DNA of 5,122 nucleotides. Origin: Candidatus Woesearchaeota archaeon. Its GTDB lineage: Archaea > Nanobdellota > Nanobdellia > Woesearchaeales > DSVV01. The stretch spans positions 1-5,122 of the forward strand of contig JACRKI010000018.1 of assembly GCA_016215305.1 (NCBI GenBank). The letters run 5' to 3'. Below are positions 1 through 5,122 of the stretch, piece by piece; positions within the stretch are counted from its first letter, which is position 1, and the number at the start of each line of letters is the position of its first letter. Made by a program: the position numbers and the translations under genes. Under the pieces are notes generated by a model that saw only the letters and a program-made list of their open reading frames with translations, searched no databases and was not told the origin of the DNA.

Positions 1-1
1 A

Positions 2-1240
2 CAAGTTTGCGATAAAATCGAGCGCTCGCTTGGAAAAACGCATGTCAAATCCAAGACCGCTGAATACCCGCTCATCGGAAGCTTTGACCTTCCCGCTCAA
101 GAACCAACGTTTAACGTCCGCCTGGATATTTCCGCAATCAGCCGCAACACGTTGGAACTTCTGATGCGTACTTACGGCAAGCGTGTCCGGGAAGTTTTGG
201 CAATTGCGGCCAGGCGGTTCGTTTTACAAAATCCGATTTGCCCTCATCATTTTATGATCGGAGCCCAAGCGATTTTTGCGATTGAACAGGAACTCGCAAA
301 AATCCGTGAACTGATTCAAACACAAAGATACAAAGAAGCTGAAAAAATCTATTTTACTGTCAAAGAACAATACGCGACACTCGCAAAACGACAAGAAGAC
401 GCACGACGGAAAATCCACAGAGATCTCATGCAGATCAACAAAGAACTTTTGGAGCATCTGGACAAAGTCAAAGTGGAAATGGATCAGAAAACTCTCATTA
501 TTTCTGATCTTCTCATGAAAGCGCGACAGTACATGCAGCAAGGCAACACAGACAAAGCAAACCAACTTTATTTGCAGGTTCGCGAGATTTTCAAAAATAT
601 TCCTGACGCATTCGGCGAAAGAAAAATGATGCTCGAAAACCAGATTCTGACATTCTACTCCCAACTCGTCAATGAGTTTAACAAAAAGAATTATGGACAG
701 CTGCTTCAAAAGCGAGACGAGATTATGCGGCACATTGAAATCGCAACCAATCTCGTGAATCTCGGAAACATTGAAGAAGCAAAAAGAGAATATGGATTGA
801 TCAACAATCTTTACAATGAATTGCCTGATGGATTTTTGTACGAGAAAACACTTATTTACAAGCGCGTGCTTACTGTCCGGCAGATGATTGATGAAGGCTT
901 GATTGTTCCTGGCAAATCTGTCGCGCAACTCTCTGGAATACGAGCACAACCAGCTGCACTTTCTGGCAGTGCTTCAGATGAACTTCCTTCTGATTTTTCG
1001 CTTTCTCTTCCTCACGATGCAGAGCAGGAAGCTGCTGCTCCTGCAATCGGTTTTGATTCTGGAAAGGCAAAAGAAAGCGCTTCTCTTGGTGTTCCACCTG
1101 CAGCAACATCCGCAACTCCCGCTGAAAAAACAAAGAAATCTCTTTTTGGATTTATGAAAAAAGACAAAAAAGAAACAACTGCAGTTGCAGTGGGAGTTGT
1201 ATCAAAAAAAGTTATTGACGCGCCGCCACTGCCAATGTGA
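2..1240 (+). CDS. GlpD-like C-terminal segment joined in frame to a TPR-like helical-repeat protein (5' partial)
   Basis: The frame is open from the left edge, so the gene is taken as 5'-incomplete; TTG 152 and ATG 164 fall inside conserved-looking sequence and have no Shine-Dalgarno. Counting the codon at 2 as residue 1, 412 residues are visible. Residues 2-100 resemble the C-terminal domain of FAD-dependent glycerol-3-phosphate dehydrogenases: VCDK, then KTAEYPLIG (18-26), then LLMRTYGKRVREVLAIAA (53-70), then a Pro/His turn and IFAIEQELA (91-99). The family's usual ending (acidic residue, then RR) is missing. From about residue 99 the protein becomes charged, helical and repetitive. Three TPR-like units (about 99-126, 173-216, 250-295) share an EA-K-x-Y/L pattern; the last two end in IPDAF/LPDGF followed by a charged helix. 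Residues 312-412 are Ala/Ser/Pro-rich and probably disordered, with the basic-aromatic patch KKSLFGFMKKDKK at 378-390. No signal peptide or membrane helix is seen in the visible part. The repeat half sits 36 bp before a secretion ATPase and may be an accessory factor for it (inference). ATG 254 or ATG 428 are possible internal starts if the repeat protein is separate. Confidence 0.75.
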   Translation, partial: QVCDKIERSLGKTHVKSKTAEYPLIGSFDLPAQEPTFNVRLDISAISRNTLELLMRTYGKRVREVLAIAARRFVLQNPICPHHFMIGAQAIFAIEQELAKIRELIQTQRYKEAEKIYFTVKEQYATLAKRQEDARRKIHRDLMQINKELLEHLDKVKVEMDQKTLIISDLLMKARQYMQQGNTDKANQLYLQVREIFKNIPDAFGERKMMLENQILTFYSQLVNEFNKKNYGQLLQKRDEIMRHIEIATNLVNLGNIEEAKREYGLINNLYNELPDGFLYEKTLIYKRVLTVRQMIDEGLIVPGKSVAQLSGIRAQPAALSGSASDELPSDFSLSLPHDAEQEAAAPAIGFDSGKAKESASLGVPPAATSATPAEKTKKSLFGFMKKDKKETTAVAVGVVSKKVIDAPPLPM

Positions 1241-1276
1241 TTAATTTAATAAGATAAAGATAGTGACCAAAGAACC

Positions 1277-2731
1277 ATGCCAGATGAAAAACAAGTCCTT
1301 GACACCTACAAACTTAATGTCAACAACATTCTCATCGAAGTAGTCATTGTTCTCTATGAAGAAGACACTGTGCCAAGATATGTGGTCAACATCACCAACA
1401 TGAGCAAGACCACAAAAATTATTCTTGAAAAAATCCGCGAAGAATTTATTTCTCAAGTCGGCAGCGGCGTTATTGAACTCAGCGAATCCGGCGGCGTGGA
1501 AACCATTAAAATTGAATTCAAAAAAGAACTCACCAAACTTTTGAAAAAATATTTTCCCAACGCAGATGACCAGACAAAAGATATGCTCATCAACTATGTT
1601 ATCGAACAAAACCTTGGACTTGGAAACATTGAAATTCTTCTGAAAGACAGCCAAATCGAAGAAATTGTCGTGAACAGCGCAAAAGAGCCTGTCTGGGTGT
1701 ATCACAAAAAACACGCATGGCTCCGCACAAATATTCTCATTCCCAACGAAGCGCGCGTCCGGCATTACGCAACCATGATCGGCAGAGACGTCAACAAAGA
1801 AATTTCTTCCTTGAATCCACTCATGGACGCGCACTTACTCACTGGCGATCGAGTCAACGCGACGCTTGAACCAATTTCCTCTTTTGGAAATACCATGACC
1901 ATCAGAAAATTCGCAACAGAACCATGGACCATTACTGACTTTTTGAAATCAAAAACAATTGATCTTGAAACCGCCGCGCTCGTCTGGCTCTGCATCCAAA
2001 ACGAAATGTCAGTGATGATTTCCGGCGGAACTGGCTCTGGAAAAACATCCATGCTCAACGTTATTTCCTCTTTCATGCCGCCAAACCAACGCATCATCAG
2101 CATCGAAGACACCAGCGAATTGCAATTGCCGAACACTTTGCATTGGGTTCCGATGGAAACTCGATTAGCAAATCCTGAAGGAAAAGGAGGAGTTTCCATG
2201 CTTGATCTGATTATTAATTCACTTAGAATGCGACCTGACAGAATTATCATGGGAGAAATCCGACGGGAAAAAGAAGCAGAAACACTTTTTGAAGCAATTC
2301 ACACAGGGCATAGCTGTTACTCCACATTTCACGCAAACGATGTCTATGAAACCATTACGCGACTTACCAATCCCCCAATCAATATCCCGCGATTAGTTTT
2401 GCCCTCACTTACCGCGATTCTTGTGCAGAACAGAAACAGAAGAACAAACAGAAGAAGGACAATGCAATTTGCGGAGTTACTGCCAAATGGCACGCCAAAC
2501 GTGATTCGCCAATATGATCCTCTTGATGACACTGTCAAAAATGTCGGACAGATGAAAGTGATTCCCGCGACACTTCGCACGTTTACTGGCATGACACCGA
2601 AAATGCTTGAAGAGGATCTGCAGCGAAAGGTTCGGATTCTAAAATGGCTTGTTGATCAGAACATTCGCAATCTGAATGACATTGGGATTATTATGGCGAA
2701 GTATTATCGTGGGAAGTTGGTGATGAAGTGA
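1277..2731 (+). CDS. Archaeal type II/IV secretion and pilus assembly ATPase (GspE/VirB11/TadA/ArlI superfamily)
   Basis: This is a cytoplasmic hexameric ATPase expected to power assembly or secretion of pilin-like subunits by acting on TadB/TadC-type platform proteins such as the two encoded downstream. The 484-residue length is typical. Residues 1-95 form the archaeal-style N-domain, with a YKLNV...IEVVIV strand pair and a TKIILEKIREEF helix. Residues about 100-215 are the second N-terminal domain, with LGNIEILLKD (114-123), GDRVN (190-194) and TIRKF (208-212). The motor core follows: Walker A GGTGSGKTS (250-258, Lys256), Asp box IEDTSEL (from 276), Walker B RIIMGEIR (322-329, Glu327) and His box HTGH...TFHA (His342, His345, His352). 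All catalytic elements are intact. A basic stretch, RNRRTNRRR, lies at 386-394. ATG 1277 is preceded by two in-frame stops at 1247-1252 and a weak AGTGA site 10 nt upstream. The 36-bp gap to the upstream gene suggests cotranscription. The substrate (pilus, archaellum-like filament or secreted protein) cannot be told from this protein alone. Confidence 0.96.
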   Translation: MPDEKQVLDTYKLNVNNILIEVVIVLYEEDTVPRYVVNITNMSKTTKIILEKIREEFISQVGSGVIELSESGGVETIKIEFKKELTKLLKKYFPNADDQTKDMLINYVIEQNLGLGNIEILLKDSQIEEIVVNSAKEPVWVYHKKHAWLRTNILIPNEARVRHYATMIGRDVNKEISSLNPLMDAHLLTGDRVNATLEPISSFGNTMTIRKFATEPWTITDFLKSKTIDLETAALVWLCIQNEMSVMISGGTGSGKTSMLNVISSFMPPNQRIISIEDTSELQLPNTLHWVPMETRLANPEGKGGVSMLDLIINSLRMRPDRIIMGEIRREKEAETLFEAIHTGHSCYSTFHANDVYETITRLTNPPINIPRLVLPSLTAILVQNRNRRTNRRRTMQFAELLPNGTPNVIRQYDPLDDTVKNVGQMKVIPATLRTFTGMTPKMLEEDLQRKVRILKWLVDQNIRNLNDIGIIMAKYYRGKLVMK

Positions 2732-2755
2732 TTTTGATTTTAGTTGCTTGACTTG

Positions 2756-2760
2756 TTTTT
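2756..2760 (+). terminator. Short T-tract downstream of the ATPase gene, possible archaeal terminator
   Basis: A run of five T lies 25 bp after the ATPase stop, in a T-rich context (ATTTTGATTTTAG just before). Archaeal RNA polymerase often terminates at such tracts without a hairpin. A second run of six T follows at about 2817-2822. This fits an end of the first transcription unit before the promoter at 2996-3010, but termination efficiency cannot be judged from sequence. Confidence 0.35.
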
Positions 2761-2839
2761 CACGAACCAATAGCATACTCACGAACAGACAGAGGCATTG
2801 GCGAACACAATAATTATTTTTTATGGATTATAATCGAAA

Positions 2840-2877
2840 AATTACTTGAACAAATATTTGATAATTTCAAAGTAATT
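2840..2877. repeat. Imperfect inverted repeat with a palindromic loop
   Basis: AATTACTTGAA (2840-2850) pairs with TTCAAAGTAATT (2866-2877), giving 11 bp with one bulged A. The loop contains the perfect palindrome CAAATATTTG (2851-2860). It could form an RNA stem-loop in the ATPase 3' region or be a DNA site for a dimeric regulator. It lies about 120 bp upstream of the TATA box, far for a classical archaeal operator. It is AT-rich, so some self-complementarity is expected by chance. Confidence 0.5.
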
Positions 2878-2995
2878 ACATGAAGATACATATGTTTTCT
2901 TCGTTCGTGTTCTTGCGTTGCTGGTGCGTGAAGTGAAAGCGACGAATTCGTGTATGATTACTTCTTTTGGTGTTTTTGCATTCTTCAATGACAAC

Positions 2996-3010
2996 TTATA
3001 TATATAAAAA
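2996..3010 (+). promoter_or_regulatory. TATA box of the platform-gene operon
   Basis: TTATATATATAAAAA is a strong archaeal TATA-like element in otherwise mixed-composition sequence. Transcription would be expected to start about 25 bp downstream, near 3025-3035. That gives a short leader of roughly 20-30 nt containing the ribosome site at 3045-3051. The element therefore places an independent promoter in front of the two membrane-protein genes. Confidence 0.65.
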
Positions 3011-3044
3011 CACAGAAAACAAAGCCATATTAAAATAACATATC

Positions 3045-3051
3045 GAGGTGA
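3045..3051 (+). promoter_or_regulatory. Strong Shine-Dalgarno site GAGGTGA that sets the start of the first platform gene
   Basis: GAGGTGA is complementary to seven bases of the archaeal 16S rRNA 3' end. It lies 6 nt before ATC 3058, in the frame of the membrane protein, and 126 nt before the first in-frame ATG (3178), which has no such site. The TGA at 3049-3051 closes the frame upstream, so translation must begin between here and ATG 3178. Confidence 0.7.
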
Positions 3052-3057
3052 ATCTCT

Positions 3058-3870
3058 ATCGTCGATTTAGTCAGGCAAATTGCAGGCGCATTTCCTCACG
3101 TCAAAGAAGATCTGCGAAAAGCACATCTGAAACAAACCCCTGAGCAGTTTGTCAAGAAAACCATTGAACTCGCCGCAATGCTCTCTATCGGCACCCTCAT
3201 CCTCCTCTTCTTCATCTTTGAAATCATGCGGATTTCTCTTAGTTACTTCTTTCTCCTCCTTCCTCTATTCGTTGTCGGATATTTTCTCTTTCTTCTCCAG
3301 ACCCCAAAAGGAATCATCTCCAAACGAAAACGAGAACTTGATCAGGAAGTTTTATTTGCCGGCAGATTTTTGCTCGTCAAAGTAAATTCAGGTCGTCCGC
3401 TGCTCAACGCGCTCATCGAAGGATCACAAAGCTATGGCGTATCCAGCAAATATTTCAAAGAGATTGTCGAAGACATTAATCTTGGAACTCCCATTGAAGA
3501 AGCGCTCGACAACGCAGTCAAATATTCTCCCTCTGATAAATTCCGGCGCATTCTTTTTCAGATCAACACTGCACTCAAAGTTGGGATTGATGTTTCCATT
3601 CCTCTCACAAACGTAATCGAGGAAATTACCAACGAACAGCTTACTGAGATTCAACGATACGGCAAGAAGCTGAACAGCCTTGCGCTCTTTTACATGCTCA
3701 TCGCAATTGTTTTGCCCTCTATCGGCATGGCGATATTTGTTGTTGTTGGAGGTCTTTTAGGGCTTCCTATTGAACGAAATCTATTCCTCGTTGTTATTGG
3801 AGTTCTCGTTCTCATTCAGCTTGTTTTTATTTCCATCTTTAAGACAACTCGGCTGAGCGTGAACCTATGA
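3058..3870 (+). CDS. T2SSF-domain membrane platform protein, TadB/ArlJ-half-like, apparent non-canonical start
   Basis: This is a predicted membrane component of the pilus/secretion platform that the hexameric ATPase would act on. Counting ATC 3058 as residue 1 gives 270 residues. A basic cytoplasmic N-terminus carries the archaeal-style AFPHVKEDLRKA and TPEQFVKKT motifs (to about residue 36). Two membrane segments follow (about 38-58 and 60-80), then a helical T2SSF domain (about 97-203: GRFLLVKVNSGRPLLNALIE, then GTPIEEAL, then GIDVSIPL), then two membrane segments (about 207-235, 242-262). The start is chosen because the conserved N-terminus lies upstream of ATG 3178, the frame opens after TGA 3049-3051, and GAGGTGA is correctly spaced from ATC 3058. 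No ATG, GTG or TTG occurs in frame before 3178. Alternatives are ATC 3052, or GTG 3048 with a one-base frame error just after it. A start at ATG 3178 would begin inside the first membrane segment and leave 230 residues. The stop overlaps the next start. Confidence 0.85.
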   Translation: MVDLVRQIAGAFPHVKEDLRKAHLKQTPEQFVKKTIELAAMLSIGTLILLFFIFEIMRISLSYFFLLLPLFVVGYFLFLLQTPKGIISKRKRELDQEVLFAGRFLLVKVNSGRPLLNALIEGSQSYGVSSKYFKEIVEDINLGTPIEEALDNAVKYSPSDKFRRILFQINTALKVGIDVSIPLTNVIEEITNEQLTEIQRYGKKLNSLALFYMLIAIVLPSIGMAIFVVVGGLLGLPIERNLFLVVIGVLVLIQLVFISIFKTTRLSVNL

Positions 3871-4901
3871 AACAAATTGTCTTTATTCACGAATTTGGCA
3901 AAGCGTTTATTCCTGAAAAAATTCGCCCGAAATTACGCAATTATCTCTTGAAAGCAGGAATCGACGAAGTTCCCTACAGCTTTTTTGGGATTTTATTTTA
4001 CATCACTTATTTCATTACTTTTTTCATTTATTATTTTTATTTTTGGGGAACAATCTCCAAACAACCAGGACAGCTTGTTTTTATCTACGCATTTTTAGTC
4101 TGGGTTTTACTGCCGCTTTCTTTTATCGGCTTGTTTATGCTCTGTCTTTATTTATATCTTGACATTCGCATCTTTAACCGCACGAAAAAAATGGAAGAGG
4201 TATTGCCTGATTTTTTGCAGGAGGTTTCTTCCAACCTCAAAGGAGGACTCGCGTTTGAAAAATCTCTCTGGATCGCGATCAAACCGCGCTTTGGGATTCT
4301 CGCAAACGAAATCGCGCTTGCCGCGAAAAAGGTCATGACTGGAAATGACGTTGACGTCGCGCTCAACGAATTTGCCAACAAATATAATTCTTCCATGCTG
4401 AAGCGCGCGATGGAACTTATTGTCAGCGAAATTCAAAGCGGTGGAAAAGTCGCAAACATTATTGACCGCGTTGTTGAGAATCTGAAAAAAACAAAAGCGC
4501 TCAAGGATGAAATGACCGCGTCTGTGCTGACATATATGATTTTTATTGCAGCAATTGTCATATTTATTTCTCCGATGTTGTTTGCGCTTGCGTATAATCT
4601 GCTTGTCGTCATTACGAAAGTTGCGGCGCTTCTTGGAACCACTGCCGCAGCAGGCGCAACACCTGGCATGCTTTCCAATATTGGGAATGTCAGCGTCAAC
4701 AAAGAAGATTTTGTCTGGTTCAGCAGAATCGCGCTTGGCGTGATCGCGTTTTTCGCCGCGATGATTGTCTCCATTATTGAAAAAGGAAACGTGTTTTCCG
4801 GCATCAAGTACATTCCTATTTTTGTTGTTGGCACCGAAATTATTTACGTGATTGCTTTCAAGGTTATGAGCGTCGCGGTTGCCGCGTTTATACAGTTTTG
4901 A
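3867..4901 (+). CDS. TadC-like T2SSF-domain membrane platform protein
   Basis: This is the second inner-membrane platform protein, expected to pair with the preceding gene product and the ATPase to drive pilin or substrate movement. It has 344 residues. The N-terminus (IHEFGKAFIPEKIRPKLRNY) resembles that of its neighbour. Membrane segments lie at about 37-58 and 69-99. The cytoplasmic T2SSF domain (about 107-215) has the hallmarks LPDFLQEVSSNLKGGLAFEKSL, split here as LPDFLQ (113-118) and LKGGLAFEKSL (124-134), then FG at 142-143, and SEIQSGGKVANIID (187-200). Three membrane stretches follow (about 219-249, 286-305, 313-340). Between them is an Ala/Gly/Thr-rich, probably extracellular loop (about 255-283). 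ATG 3867 overlaps the upstream TGA as ATGA, implying translational coupling; a GAGCGTGA element 4 nt before it may act as a weak ribosome site. Two single-unit proteins here replace one two-unit ArlJ-type protein. The family assignment is firm; the filament or substrate is not. Confidence 0.94.
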   Translation: MKQIVFIHEFGKAFIPEKIRPKLRNYLLKAGIDEVPYSFFGILFYITYFITFFIYYFYFWGTISKQPGQLVFIYAFLVWVLLPLSFIGLFMLCLYLYLDIRIFNRTKKMEEVLPDFLQEVSSNLKGGLAFEKSLWIAIKPRFGILANEIALAAKKVMTGNDVDVALNEFANKYNSSMLKRAMELIVSEIQSGGKVANIIDRVVENLKKTKALKDEMTASVLTYMIFIAAIVIFISPMLFALAYNLLVVITKVAALLGTTAAAGATPGMLSNIGNVSVNKEDFVWFSRIALGVIAFFAAMIVSIIEKGNVFSGIKYIPIFVVGTEIIYVIAFKVMSVAVAAFIQF

Positions 4902-4949
4902 ACAAAATTCTTGCATTCGATTGCTTCGCAATCTCATGAAGAATTTTGT
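4902..4949 (+). terminator. Long stem-loop immediately after the platform operon
   Basis: ACAAAATTCTT (4902-4912) is exactly complementary to AAGAATTTTGT (4939-4949). Inside, CAT (4914-4916) can pair with ATG (4936-4938), and GATTGC (4919-4924) with GCAATC (4928-4933) around a TTC loop. In all about 20 bp pair, with one bulge and a small internal loop. It begins one base after the stop codon. No T-tract follows directly, so it is not a bacterial-type terminator; it may stabilise the mRNA 3' end, aid termination, or be a mobile palindromic repeat. Confidence 0.6.
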
Positions 4950-5122
4950 GTGTGGAGTAACAGTAAATGTTGTAACTACCCACTGACAAAAAGCTCGTCA
5001 ATAAATAGATTTAAAAATTGCAAAAATAATGTGTTTTTTATTCATTGTGTTTATAGATTATAAAGATAAGCATTTAACTACACAAAGAATACAAACAAAC
5101 TAGAGGCGGGGGCGACAGAGAT
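4950..5122. other. AT-rich intergenic region with TATA-like elements and T-tracts, GC-rich at the right edge
   Basis: No open frame of gene length is seen here. The region contains TTTAAAAATT (5010-5019) and TTATAGATTATAAAG (about 5051-5065) as promoter-like elements, and a run of six T at 5034-5039 that could terminate upstream transcription. From about 5103 the composition turns sharply to GAGGCGGGGGCGACAGAG at the window end. This could be the leader or ribosome-site region of a gene starting just outside, or the 5' end of a structured RNA; 20 bases are too few to decide. Confidence 0.4.

Larger units (their letters stand above)
2732..3044. other. Non-coding intergenic region between the ATPase and platform genes
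   Basis: This gap of about 310 bp holds no convincing gene. The longest plus-strand frames checked (ATG 2880, 18 codons; the ATG in GTGTATGATT near 2953, 17 codons) lack homology signals and ribosome sites, and the minus strand shows only similarly short frames. It contains T-tracts, an imperfect inverted repeat (2840-2877), CACGAAC heptamers at 2761-2767 and 2780-2786 with an inverted copy at 2903-2909, the 10-bp palindrome ACGAATTCGT (2942-2951), and the TATA box of the next gene. Such a long gap between genes of one machine is unusual in a compact archaeal genome and may be regulatory. Confidence 0.6.

Noticed and set aside
152..1240. Gene start at TTG 152 or ATG 164
   Set aside because: The frame is open to the left edge, and the conserved-looking KTAEYPLIG segment lies upstream of both codons. 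Neither has a ribosome site.
1241..1834. Minus-strand open frame of 197 codons opposite the ATPase N-terminus
   Set aside because: Its Phe/Asn/Val-rich composition mirrors the sense codons, and the sense protein is clearly the real product. The same applies to the frames at 224-949, 1765-2250 and 4433-4834.
2720..2790. C/D-box small RNA, suggested by GTGATGA at 2720-2726
   Set aside because: That sequence is the last codons of the ATPase gene, and no CTGA D-box follows at suitable spacing.
2880..2936. Small protein of 18 codons from ATG 2880
   Set aside because: It has no ribosome binding site and no recognisable features, and it is short enough to arise by chance.
3048..3143. Separate short leader peptide from GTG 3048, ending at about 3143
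   Set aside because: The GTG overlaps the Shine-Dalgarno itself and has no ribosome site of its own, and the peptide is not protein-like. It is kept only as the frameshift alternative for the platform gene start.
1277..4901. TGA reassigned as a sense codon
   Set aside because: All four genes end at TGA with protein-like lengths, and no in-frame TGA interrupts conserved sequence, so the standard code applies.
4152..4937. Long minus-strand open frame opposite the TadC-like gene
   Set aside because: It lies entirely antisense to a well-supported gene. Its Asn/Arg/His-rich composition is an artefact of the opposite frame, with no recognisable domain.
1..5122. CRISPR array, insertion sequence, tRNA or attachment site
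   Set aside because: No regularly spaced repeats, transposase-like frame, terminal inverted repeats around a gene, or cloverleaf-compatible segment was found.

Overview
The window looks archaeal and probably comes from a small-genome (DPANN/Woesearchaeota-like) lineage. The evidence is a secretion ATPase of the archaeal GspE/VirB11/ArlI type, two single-unit TadB/TadC-like membrane proteins, a TATA box (2996-3010), and a Shine-Dalgarno sequence (GAGGTGA) complementary to the archaeal 16S 3' end. Base composition is AT-leaning, and all four genes lie on the plus strand and end in TGA. The phylum is an inference from gene style, not something the sequence proves.

Layout. (1) 2-1240: an open frame that enters from the left edge. 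Its first ~100 codons resemble the C-terminal domain of an FAD-dependent glycerol-3-phosphate dehydrogenase (GlpA/GlpD). They run without a stop into a helical-repeat (TPR-like) protein with a low-complexity tail ending in a Lys-rich patch. (2) 1277-2731: a complete secretion/pilus assembly ATPase. (3) 2732-3057: a non-coding gap with T-tracts, an inverted repeat, repeated CACGAAC heptamers, a TATA box and a strong ribosome binding site. (4) 3058-3870 and 3867-4901: two T2SSF-domain membrane proteins overlapping by ATGA. (5) 4902-5122: a long stem-loop directly after the last stop, then AT-rich DNA, then an abrupt GC-rich stretch at the right edge.

Function. The ATPase and the two membrane proteins form the motor and inner-membrane platform of an archaeal type IV pilus-like or secretion machine. 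The platform is split into two polypeptides instead of one ArlJ-type protein. No pilin, prepilin peptidase or outer component is visible. The helical-repeat protein is 36 bp upstream of the ATPase and is probably an accessory factor of the same machine, though this rests on position only. The platform genes appear to have their own promoter.

The two most unusual points are the dehydrogenase-like segment joined in frame to the helical-repeat protein (real fusion or assembly join), and the first platform gene, which has a near-perfect Shine-Dalgarno but no ATG, GTG or TTG start where its conserved N-terminus should begin; an ATC codon lies there.
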